Positions 18,299 through 25,276 of a stretch of DNA of 64,000 bases are shown here, piece by piece. The DNA lies in assembly GCF_004331685.1 (NCBI RefSeq), contig NZ_SJSM01000004.1, forward strand, positions 186,001-250,000, written 5' to 3'. The stretch comes from Pedobacter hiemivivus. Lineage in GTDB: Bacteria; Bacteroidota; Bacteroidia; Sphingobacteriales; Sphingobacteriaceae. A program made the position numbers and the translations under genes. The notes under the pieces were generated by a model. That model was given only the letters and a program-made list of their open reading frames with translations. It was not told the origin of the DNA and made no database searches. Position 1 is the stretch's first letter, and every line of letters starts with the position of its first letter.

Positions 18299-18981
18299 GT
18301 GCAGAAAAGCTAGCCTTTATGATTGGACTCTTAGGGAGTGTACACTGCATTGGCATGTGTGGCCCACTTGCGTTTGCCGTTCCATCATTAAAACAAGGTT
18401 GGTTCTTTCTGGTGGCCGACAAACTGATCTATCAACTTGGGCGTATTATCGCTTATTGTCTATTGGGAATTGTGATAGGACTAATAGGCAAACAAATTTG
18501 GCTGGCTGGCTTTCAACAGGGGATCAGTATTCTAAGTGGTATTTTAATTGTGATGGCGGCCTGCTCCAGGTTGTTTAAGCTAAGCTTTTTAAACAGCAAT
18601 CCATCTTTTATATTGGCCCCATTTAACCGCATGTTTAATTATGCTTTAAAGCATAAAGCCAATCACCTGATTATAGGTTTTATCAATGGCTTTTTACCTT
18701 GTGGTTTTGTGTACTTAGCCCTTGCTGCTGCATTAAACACGGAAAGCGTTCAAGGATCAGTGACTTATATGTTTTGGTTTGGGCTAGGTACCTTGCCTTT
18801 GATGTTTATTGCTACGCTTGGCCTAGGCTTTACCGGAGCGATGCTACGGAGAAAAATTAACCGTGTTGTCCCCTATCTGATGCTTTTTATTGGCGTATGG
18901 TTTATACTGAGAGGTCTAGCGCTGGATATCCCCTATTTAAGCCCTGCTAGTTCAGCAGCAGGCACAAGCATTTGTAAATAA
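18295..18981 (+). CDS. TauE/SafE-like membrane protein of cbb3 locus
   Basis: 228-aa protein with about six membrane helices. The first holds a metal-type motif, H17-C18-x2-M21-C22-G-P (VHCIGMCGP), and a repeat of the fold starts at FINGFLPCGFVYLAL. This subfamily is repeatedly found at the end of ccoNOP/ccoGHIS loci and is annotated as a sulfite exporter. The Cys/Met/His motif suggests a role in copper handling instead (inference). It is the last gene of the operon; a convergent hemN follows. Confidence 0.82.
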   Translation: MSAEKLAFMIGLLGSVHCIGMCGPLAFAVPSLKQGWFFLVADKLIYQLGRIIAYCLLGIVIGLIGKQIWLAGFQQGISILSGILIVMAACSRLFKLSFLNSNPSFILAPFNRMFNYALKHKANHLIIGFINGFLPCGFVYLALAAALNTESVQGSVTYMFWFGLGTLPLMFIATLGLGFTGAMLRRKINRVVPYLMLFIGVWFILRGLALDIPYLSPASSAAGTSICK

Positions 18982-18994
18982 CCTAAAATCAAAC

Positions 18995-19015
18995 TGGCCG
19001 GTCAGAGACCAGCCA
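18995..19015 (-). terminator. Candidate terminator hairpin of hemN
   Basis: Arms 18995-19002 and 19008-19015 form an 8-bp stem around a 5-nt loop. On the minus-strand RNA all pairs form (one G-U), while on the plus strand one pair is lost, so it suits hemN better than the oxidase operon. The following T-tract is interrupted. Confidence 0.4.
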
Positions 19016-19088
19016 ATGAGATAAGGAATTTGAGAACAAAAATTTGCGGGCCTAATTTAGATTTATAAAAAGAAGTATTAAAAATTCG

Positions 19089-20453
19089 TTAATCAGCCAG
19101 ACTGAACTGTTGTGTTTCTGATTGCTTCTCCCACAAACGCACATCTAACGTCATGCATATATTTCGAAGGAATCGTTTACCGAAAGCTGTTACCTGCAAT
19201 TCATGGGCCGACATGAACACCAATCCATCCTGAGCAAGCCATCGCATCCTATTCAAGCCTTCTGCGAAAGCATCATTTTCAGCATCCAATACAGTCCAGG
19301 AAGTACGTCCTTTGCACATGATATTTAGAATATGCTTACGGATCAATAAATCCGTTTCATTTAAAATATGACCTTTAAGTAGAGGAAATTCTCCGTTGTT
19401 TACCATTTCCATATAGGTTTCTACTGTTTTTACATTTTGTGCAAATGCATTCCAGGTATCACTAATTGAGGAAACGCCTAAACCAATCATCAATTTGCTG
19501 TATTGGTGTGTGTAGCCCATAAAGTTGCGGTGAAGCGTTCCTGTCTGCTCAGCCTCGTAAAGGCTGTCAGTACTCAAAGTAAAGTGATCCATACCAATTT
19601 CCACATATCCACCTTCTTTCAGTAGTTTCCGACCTATGTTATACAGCTCTTGTTTCGATTCTGACGAAGGAAGATCAGCCTCTGTATATCTACGTTGTCC
19701 AGGTTTAATCCATGGTACATGGGCATAACTATAAAAAGCAATACGATCTGGTCTTAACTGCAACACCTCTTCTATGGTTTCGCAAAGCCCCGAACGTGTT
19801 TGGTTTGGCAGTCCGTAAATCAAATCGTAATTCACAGAATGATAACCATTTTGACGTGCCAATTGCGTAATATCATCAACCTGTTCAACGGTTTGTACCC
19901 TGTTGATGGCCAATTGAACCTTAGGATCGAAGTCCTGAATACCTAGACTTAATCTTTTAAAGCCTAATCTACTCAGTGTAAAAAGATGGGCCTCAGTTGT
20001 ATTTCCTGGATGAGCTTCAAAGCTGAACTCAGCATCTTTATGCAATTGGGCATTTTCTAAGAGCCCTCTAATTAGGAAGTCCAGGTTACGCGGACTGAAA
20101 AATGTTGGGGTACCACCACCAAGATGTAATTCTTTGATCAGCGGCTTGCTTTTAAAAAGCCCCAGATAAAGCTGCCATTCTTTAAGCAAAGCATCTATAT
20201 AAGGTTTTTCTACATTGTGGTTTTTAGTAATCCGAGTATTACAACCACAATAGGTACATAAATCCTCACAAAAAGGCAAGTGAACGTACAAACTAATACC
20301 TTCATCAAGATTACTTTCATTAAATGCATTAACTACTGCTTTACTCCATTTCTTGGCATCAAAACCCTCCTCGTCCCAATAAGGAACAGTTGGATAGCTC
20401 GTATAGCGTGGTGCCGCTACGTGATACTTTTCAGTCAGCGTGGTTGTGTTCAT
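19089..20453 (-). CDS. hemN: Oxygen-independent coproporphyrinogen III oxidase
   Basis: Radical-SAM enzyme of 454 aa that decarboxylates coproporphyrinogen III to protoporphyrinogen IX without oxygen, supplying haem under low oxygen. The 4Fe-4S cysteines are C62, C66 and C69 (PFCEDLCTYCGC). GGGTPTFFS, EAHPGNTT and GIQDFDPKVQLAINR are the SAM and substrate motifs. The N-terminal YTSYPT block and the C-terminal HemN domain are full length. Its ATG lies inside the 3' end of the upstream truncated-LdhA gene (23-bp overlap), so the two are co-transcribed from the FNR-like promoter near 20940-21004. Confidence 0.96.
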   Translation of the reverse strand: MNTTTLTEKYHVAAPRYTSYPTVPYWDEEGFDAKKWSKAVVNAFNESNLDEGISLYVHLPFCEDLCTYCGCNTRITKNHNVEKPYIDALLKEWQLYLGLFKSKPLIKELHLGGGTPTFFSPRNLDFLIRGLLENAQLHKDAEFSFEAHPGNTTEAHLFTLSRLGFKRLSLGIQDFDPKVQLAINRVQTVEQVDDITQLARQNGYHSVNYDLIYGLPNQTRSGLCETIEEVLQLRPDRIAFYSYAHVPWIKPGQRRYTEADLPSSESKQELYNIGRKLLKEGGYVEIGMDHFTLSTDSLYEAEQTGTLHRNFMGYTHQYSKLMIGLGVSSISDTWNAFAQNVKTVETYMEMVNNGEFPLLKGHILNETDLLIRKHILNIMCKGRTSWTVLDAENDAFAEGLNRMRWLAQDGLVFMSAHELQVTAFGKRFLRNICMTLDVRLWEKQSETQQFSLAD

Positions 20454-20919
20454 GAGAATGAGAATTGTGGTTATTTAAAGTAGAATGGTTTACTTGGTCG
20501 CAAGATCTTGAACAAACACAGGCTAAGCCCAGGCATTTTTTCTGCTGCCATTTGTCCAGATTTAAAATAGTTTCTTCAGCAAGGGCCATTGGTAATTCGG
20601 CCGCTGTAAGACCTGCTAAAGCTAATGAAGGAACATTTGCAATTCTTATCGCTCTCGCTGTTGCAGTTGTCCGATCAATATGATCAGATGAAGTAGATCG
20701 GGTTGCAATGTATTTCACTCCCATATCAGCCAGTTTATTAATTACATCGGCTGATACATCATCATCTTCAAATACAATTACAGCTTCCTTTCCTGTAGCA
20801 TAACTTACAGTATCGGTACTTAGCACATTAGAAATCAGGGTAATTTCATGCTTCTTATGATTGGCGATTGCCAGGGGTTCTTTCTCAAATTTCTTTATGC
20901 TGTAAGCGACTACTTTCAT
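20431..20919 (-). CDS. Truncated LdhA-type catalytic domain with Cys/His-rich tail
   Basis: 162-aa protein. Residues 1 to about 112 align by eye with the N-terminal catalytic half-domain of D-lactate dehydrogenase LdhA (MKVVAYSIKKFEK, a DDDVSADVINKLADMGVKYIA-type stretch, and the ANVPSLA loop). The NAD-binding Rossmann domain and its GxGxxG are entirely missing, so dehydrogenase activity is not expected. A Cys cluster (C129, C134, C136, C140) and a His-rich tail (H145, H151, H154, H156, H158, H160) follow and could bind metal. The gene is whole, has its own promoter with FNR-like boxes, and is coupled to hemN. No function is known to me. Confidence 0.78.
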   Translation of the reverse strand: MKVVAYSIKKFEKEPLAIANHKKHEITLISNVLSTDTVSYATGKEAVIVFEDDDVSADVINKLADMGVKYIATRSTSSDHIDRTTATARAIRIANVPSLALAGLTAAELPMALAEETILNLDKWQQKKCLGLACVCSRSCDQVNHSTLNNHNSHSHEHNHAD

Positions 20920-20924
20920 TCAAA

Positions 20925-20942
20925 TTGATTATTAATAATCAA
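20925..20942. repeat. 18-bp perfect palindrome at start of the truncated-LdhA transcript
   Basis: TTGATTATTAATAATCAA is self-complementary and ends 6 bp before the start codon of the 20919 gene. It overlaps the -7 element and predicted start site. Half-sites are FNR-like (TTGAT/ATCAA) but the 8-nt spacing is wrong for FNR. It could be an operator or chance AT-rich symmetry. Confidence 0.45.
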
Positions 20943-21004
20943 ATTTAACACTGCGATCCCTTTCAGGGAATGATTTCAGTCAGTACAAAAAATGATCTTC
21001 GTCA
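20940..21004 (-). promoter_or_regulatory. Tandem FNR-like boxes and -7 element of the truncated-LdhA/hemN operon
   Basis: On the minus strand, box TGAC-GAAG-ATCA (21004-20993) and box TGAC-TGAA-ATCA (20982-20971) are 22 bp apart. They are followed by exactly 27 nt and then TTTG (20943-20940) of TAAATTTG, a perfect TAnnTTTG. With a start near 20935 the boxes centre at about -41.5 and -63.5, identical to the ccoI promoter. The distal box overlaps the stop codon of the regulator gene. Confidence 0.75.
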
Positions 21005-22060
21005 GTTTTTCATATGTTGTAATCGTAGCTCGTCCAATACAACGATCTGATTACCTTTCTTATCCAAAATACCTTCATCTCTAAAGTCACTCAGTATTCG
21101 GCTTACCGTTTCGGTAGCCATACCTGCCATGGCGGCAAGGTTATCTCTTGAGATTTTCAAGTTCAGCTCGGCAGCTTGCTTCTCCTGTCTGCACAATCTA
21201 ACCAACACATCGGCCATACGTTTCCTAACCGAATGGTAAGCGAGTTGCAACAATTGCTCTTCTCTTTCCAACAGATTATTAGAAAGCATATGGATAAACT
21301 GCCTGGTTACATCTGGATATTTATTGAGCAATTCCTCCACCACATCCTTAGGCAACAAACATACCGTAGCATCCTCCAATGCTTCAGCGGTCTCACTGTA
21401 AGGCTCATGACTAATTAGTGAAGGGATTCCAAAATACTCATCCATCGAATAAATACCAGTCAAAAACTCTCGACCGTCCATGCTCATCTTCACCGTCTTA
21501 ATCTTCCCAGCCAACACCAGGTAAATGCCTACAACATCATCGCCCTCATAATAAACAACCTGCCCTTTTTTAATATTTCTTACCTTTCGGTCAGCGATCA
21601 TTTTCTCCAGTTCGGCAATACCAGACGTAGTACTAATCAGGTTACTGAGCCTATCCAACGACTGACTATAAAAAATCTCCTGCTTATCTTTCTTATTTAA
21701 TCTACTTTCAATGGCATTTAATAATTCAACATCATCAAAAGGTTTAGTCAGGTAGTCATCCGCTCCCATCTCCATCCCTTTCCGCATATCAAAGCGTTCT
21801 GCCTTTGCGGTAAGAAAAATAAAAGGTGTTGCTGCAGTTTTAGGGTTTTTATTTAAAAGGTATAAAACGCCATAACCATCCAGTTCTGGCATCATAATAT
21901 CGCAAAGTATCAGATCAGGAAAATGTGCAGATGCCAATTCAACGCCTACTTTTCCATTATGAGCTTGCAATACTTCATAATTTGCCAGTTCCAGTATTTC
22001 AGCAGTGCTTTCTCTAATGTCCTCGTTATCTTCTATAATCAGTATACGCGTCTTCTTCAT
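21002..22060 (-). CDS. Response regulator fused to a CRP/FNR-type DNA-binding protein
   Basis: 352 aa. Residues 1-125 are a receiver domain (acidic D11/D14, phospho-acceptor D54 in LILCDIMMPE, a T in FIFLTAKAE, Lys in LTKPF). Residues about 150-260 are a cyclic-nucleotide-binding fold without the FNR Cys cluster. Residues about 285-345 are a Crp-type HTH whose recognition helix ETVSRILSDF has E317, S320 and R321, the FNR pattern. This replaces direct oxygen sensing by phosphorylation. It lies 6 bp after a FixL-like kinase gene, its likely partner. Probable targets are the TGAY-N4-RTCA promoters beside it. A single-gene RR-FNR is known in Bacteroidota; the target assignment is inferred. Confidence 0.92.
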   Translation of the reverse strand: MKKTRILIIEDNEDIRESTAEILELANYEVLQAHNGKVGVELASAHFPDLILCDIMMPELDGYGVLYLLNKNPKTAATPFIFLTAKAERFDMRKGMEMGADDYLTKPFDDVELLNAIESRLNKKDKQEIFYSQSLDRLSNLISTTSGIAELEKMIADRKVRNIKKGQVVYYEGDDVVGIYLVLAGKIKTVKMSMDGREFLTGIYSMDEYFGIPSLISHEPYSETAEALEDATVCLLPKDVVEELLNKYPDVTRQFIHMLSNNLLEREEQLLQLAYHSVRKRMADVLVRLCRQEKQAAELNLKISRDNLAAMAGMATETVSRILSDFRDEGILDKKGNQIVVLDELRLQHMKN

Positions 22061-22066
22061 CTATAT

Positions 22067-23251
22067 CTATTTATTAAAAGATAGTTTAAAGGTAGTCTCT
22101 TTGTTAATCACACTTTCAAAATGGAGCGTTCCATTCATCAAAGTAGCATATCGGAGCACAATATTCAGTCCTAGCCCAGTACCCGGAATGTTTCCGGTAT
22201 TGTTGGCTCTAAAAAATGGCTGAAACAAATGCTTCTGATCAGTATCAGGAATTCCTATCCCATTGTCTTTTATAGTGATGATGTATTGGTTATCATTAAT
22301 CTCCGTATTAAACTCAATAAATGTATGTTCACCCGAGTATTTAATAGAATTAGAAATCAAGTTGATCATGCAATTCCTGATCAGATTCTGATCTAGCTTT
22401 GCGATACTTTCCAAGCCAGTATGCTGATAAATGATATGCTGTTCCTGCTTGGCAATCATCTGCATTTCTTCGGTTACCTCTTCAGATAGTTTTACCAAAT
22501 CAAATGCCGCAAAAGTAGGCTCAACTATTCCAGCTTCCAATCGTTCCAACGAAAGGAAATCATTTAAAATGGTCGTTAAATTACCTACCGCATTTTTAAT
22601 CTTGCCAACATGCTTCGTGATATTTTTATTATCATAAGGCTGGGCATATTTTTCAATTAATGAGGAAGAAAGTTGAACTGAACTTAGCGGGGTTCTAAAC
22701 TCATGCGAAGCCATAGATACAAACCTGCTTTTCATTTGGTTAAGTTCCTTTTCCTTCTCTAAGGATAAACTCACTTCTTCTTTAGCCTCGCTTAAAGCTC
22801 TTACAGTTTTTCTTAAAGATTTAGTACGTTCTTCTACCAATTCTTCCAGCTCGGCAGCATACTCCCGTAAACGTTCTTCAGCTTCTTTTTCTTTAGAAAG
22901 ATCATGTATAAACCCAGTGTAAATGATACGGTCATCGTACTGTACTTCACTCACCGCTAATCTAAAAGGAAACGTACTCCCATCTTTTCTTAGGCCACGA
23001 ACCTCTCTACCCTTACCAATAATACGCTTTTCACCTGTAGTCTGATACCTATTTAAATAGCCATCATGCCCACTTTGATCCGGCTCAGGCATCAACATTT
23101 TAATGTTTCGGCCCTTTACATCATCCAGCGTATAACCAAAAAGTTTGAGTGCGGCAGGATTAAGGCTTTCAATATTTCCTCGTCTGTCGATAGTGATTAT
23201 ACCATCAATAGCCGTTTCAATAATTGCCTCTAATAACCTGACTTGCTCCAT
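22067..23251 (-). CDS. FixL-like haem-PAS sensor histidine kinase
   Basis: 394-aa soluble kinase. The PAS domain (residues 5-120) retains FixL residues: H62 in GHDGYLNRY (proximal haem ligand, FixL His200), R68 (FixL Arg206), I77 (Ile215) and R82 (Arg220, the oxygen-sensing Arg). Spacings are identical. A short coiled coil (125-165) leads to the HisKA domain with His183 (MASHEFRTPLSS) and a HATPase domain (NLISNSIKYSG, DNGIGIP, GTGLGL). No membrane segments. It is divergent from the 23386 gene and co-transcribed with the REC-FNR gene. Oxygen-dependent autophosphorylation is inferred from FixL. Confidence 0.88.
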   Translation of the reverse strand: MEQVRLLEAIIETAIDGIITIDRRGNIESLNPAALKLFGYTLDDVKGRNIKMLMPEPDQSGHDGYLNRYQTTGEKRIIGKGREVRGLRKDGSTFPFRLAVSEVQYDDRIIYTGFIHDLSKEKEAEERLREYAAELEELVEERTKSLRKTVRALSEAKEEVSLSLEKEKELNQMKSRFVSMASHEFRTPLSSVQLSSSLIEKYAQPYDNKNITKHVGKIKNAVGNLTTILNDFLSLERLEAGIVEPTFAAFDLVKLSEEVTEEMQMIAKQEQHIIYQHTGLESIAKLDQNLIRNCMINLISNSIKYSGEHTFIEFNTEINDNQYIITIKDNGIGIPDTDQKHLFQPFFRANNTGNIPGTGLGLNIVLRYATLMNGTLHFESVINKETTFKLSFNK

Positions 23252-23318
23252 AACCTTGTTTTCACAAATATATAAATTTTATCAATCATCAACTTATCAC
23301 GTAAATCATATTAAAAAG

Positions 23319-23373
23319 TGACTCATATCATATTTTAAGCTAAAAATAGTACGCTACTTTGTGATCTAAATCA
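23319..23373 (+). promoter_or_regulatory. FNR-like box and -7 region of the Cys-rich gene at 23386
   Basis: TGAC-TCAT-ATCA (23319-23330) is followed by exactly 27 nt and TTTG (23358-23361, CTACTTTG), which repeats the geometry of the ccoI and hemN promoters and predicts a start near 23366. A second palindrome, TGAT-CTAA-ATCA (23362-23373), lies over that start site and could act negatively. The region is shared with the divergent kinase gene. Confidence 0.65.
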
Positions 23374-23385
23374 TACATAAATTTC

Positions 23386-25167
23386 ATGAACCATACCTTT
23401 CATATTCCAGTGCTGGGCCTGGGCTATTCAATAGACACCCCTTTAAAAGTTGCTAAATATGGGATTTCTTCCGTCGTTTCTATTGTTGATGATGAACTTA
23501 CCGAACGTATGCGAAAATTCCATTCGGAAAAGAACAATAAAAAATACATCCCCATTGAGAAAAAAACGGAAGATAGTCGTGCTTTAAGGATCACAGCTTA
23601 CTTAAATTTACTGAACAATCTGGTTAATCAACAATTCGAAATACTAAAGCAAGGTGTTTTTGAAGCAGGAAGTGATTTAAGTAGATATTTTGACCTTTTG
23701 CCTGATACTTCTTCCCTAAAAAAAATGTTTACGTCAATGCTGGAAATGACTGATGTAGAACAGAAAAAATCAGCAGAAAACGCCCTTAAATCAGCCATCA
23801 AACCCGGTGCGATCGATGTAAATATCATGTCTAAAGTAGACAAAGCCAATTACAATACAGATGATGAATATCTTGGCGATGATTATACGGATGCCCTTGC
23901 CGCCATGCGTGGCTTTGCCAATAGCGAGGTGAATTCGGCTGTAATCATTTCTGCCGGATTAAACCCGAGGCTCTATACCTACATGGAAAAATGCGCAGCG
24001 TTTTATCCTGATCCAGCAGGCCAGATCAGCAAAAGCATCATCCTTAAAGTAAGTGATTTCCGATCAGCAACGATACAGGCTAAAATGCTGGCCAAAAAAG
24101 GATTGTGGGTCTCCGAATTCAGAGTTGAATCCGGTTTAAACTGTGGTGGACACGCTTTTGCAACCGAAGGTTTTTTATTGGGACCAATCCTGGAAGAGTT
24201 TAAAGAAAAGCGGACTGAATTATACCTGGAACTACATTCTATTTATCATGCGGCACTTACCACAAAAGGCATAAGCCCAGAAATTAATCCTGTTCAACGA
24301 ATTACCGCACAAGGTGGCATTGGCACAGCCGATGAGCATCAGTTTTTAATCAATCATTATCAACTCGACGCTGCAGGTTGGGGAAGTCCGTTTTTACTGG
24401 TTCCAGAAGCTACAAATGTTGATGATGTTACCTTAAACAATCTCGTAAATGCAGAGCAGGATGATTTCTATATCAGTAACTCATCTCCGCTTGGTGTACT
24501 TTTTAATAACTTTAAAAACAGCAGCATAGAGCAGCAACGACGGGAACGAATAGAAAAAGGTAGACCAGGTAGCCCCTGTACGAAGAAATTTTTGTGTACC
24601 AATACGGAGTTTACCGCGTTACCTATTTGCACAGCATCCAGAGCATATCAGCACCAAAAGATTAAGCAACTGAAAGCGCAAGAACTTTCTGAATCTGCCT
24701 ATCAGCAACAGTTTGAAGCAATTACAGAAAAAATATGTTTGTGTGAAGGTTTATGTGCTTCTGCCTACCTAAAAAATGATATGCTAAAGCCTAAAGAGAA
24801 TAAAGCTGTCAGCATTTGTCCAGGCCCTAACCTCGCCTACTTTTCTGGAAAATACAGCTTAAAAGAAATGGTAAGCCATATTTACGGCCGGGTTGACCTC
24901 CTAGGCAGCATAGATCGTCCGAACCTGTTTATCAATGAATTAAATCTATACATTGATTATTTAAAGAAAGATATTTCCAACCAACTGAATGAGCTAAGTG
25001 CAAAAAAAGCAAAGTATTTTATAAAATTTAAAGAACAGCTTCTGCAAGGCATTACTTATTATCAGGAATTAATACCTGAACTAAAAAGACAAAGCAACAT
25101 CGCCATCGCCGAAATGCAACAGCGACTGAAACAAGCAGAAAATAGTCTGGCAGATTGTAAAATATAA
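23386..25167 (+). CDS. Uncharacterised protein: FMN-barrel-like domain plus Cys-rich region
   Basis: 593-aa cytoplasmic protein of no known function. The N-terminus (FHIPVLGLGYSIDTPLKVAKYG) and the stretch around residues 305-345 (ITAQGGIGTADEHQFL, then LDAAGWGSPFLL) resemble nitronate-monooxygenase/enoyl-reductase TIM barrels, including the phosphate-binding GG(I)GT strand. Seven cysteines fall within 81 residues: C398, C404, C415, C451, C453, C457 and C478, spaced as for an Fe-S or zinc site. Residues about 530-593 look like a coiled coil. Its promoter has the FNR-like box, so it is probably made under low oxygen. An oxidoreductase role is inference; an alternative is a structural barrel without flavin. 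Confidence 0.7.
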   Translation: MNHTFHIPVLGLGYSIDTPLKVAKYGISSVVSIVDDELTERMRKFHSEKNNKKYIPIEKKTEDSRALRITAYLNLLNNLVNQQFEILKQGVFEAGSDLSRYFDLLPDTSSLKKMFTSMLEMTDVEQKKSAENALKSAIKPGAIDVNIMSKVDKANYNTDDEYLGDDYTDALAAMRGFANSEVNSAVIISAGLNPRLYTYMEKCAAFYPDPAGQISKSIILKVSDFRSATIQAKMLAKKGLWVSEFRVESGLNCGGHAFATEGFLLGPILEEFKEKRTELYLELHSIYHAALTTKGISPEINPVQRITAQGGIGTADEHQFLINHYQLDAAGWGSPFLLVPEATNVDDVTLNNLVNAEQDDFYISNSSPLGVLFNNFKNSSIEQQRRERIEKGRPGSPCTKKFLCTNTEFTALPICTASRAYQHQKIKQLKAQELSESAYQQQFEAITEKICLCEGLCASAYLKNDMLKPKENKAVSICPGPNLAYFSGKYSLKEMVSHIYGRVDLLGSIDRPNLFINELNLYIDYLKKDISNQLNELSAKKAKYFIKFKEQLLQGITYYQELIPELKRQSNIAIAEMQQRLKQAENSLADCKI

Positions 25168-25168
25168 A

Positions 25169-25263
25169 GTTAATCCGAGTATGATCTCACGTACTTCGTG
25201 CTTCTGACAAAAAGGGTGGCTTTTTGCTAGAGACATTATTATGTGAATCATCCTCGGGTTAAC
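25169..25263. repeat. 95-bp imperfect inverted repeat between convergent genes
   Basis: Arms 25169-25190 and 25243-25263 are near reverse complements (GTTAATCCGAG and CTCGGGTTAAC ends) around a 52-nt centre that has its own small CACG-ACTTCGTG hairpin. It starts two bases after the stop of the upstream gene. It could be a MITE-like remnant or a bidirectional terminator. Only one copy was seen. Confidence 0.5.
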
Positions 25264-25276
25264 TATTTCTTGTTTT

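Noticed and set aside
20431..20919. Frameshifted full-length D-lactate dehydrogenase
   Set aside because: No Rossmann-domain residue pattern was found downstream in any frame; hemN begins inside the 3' end.
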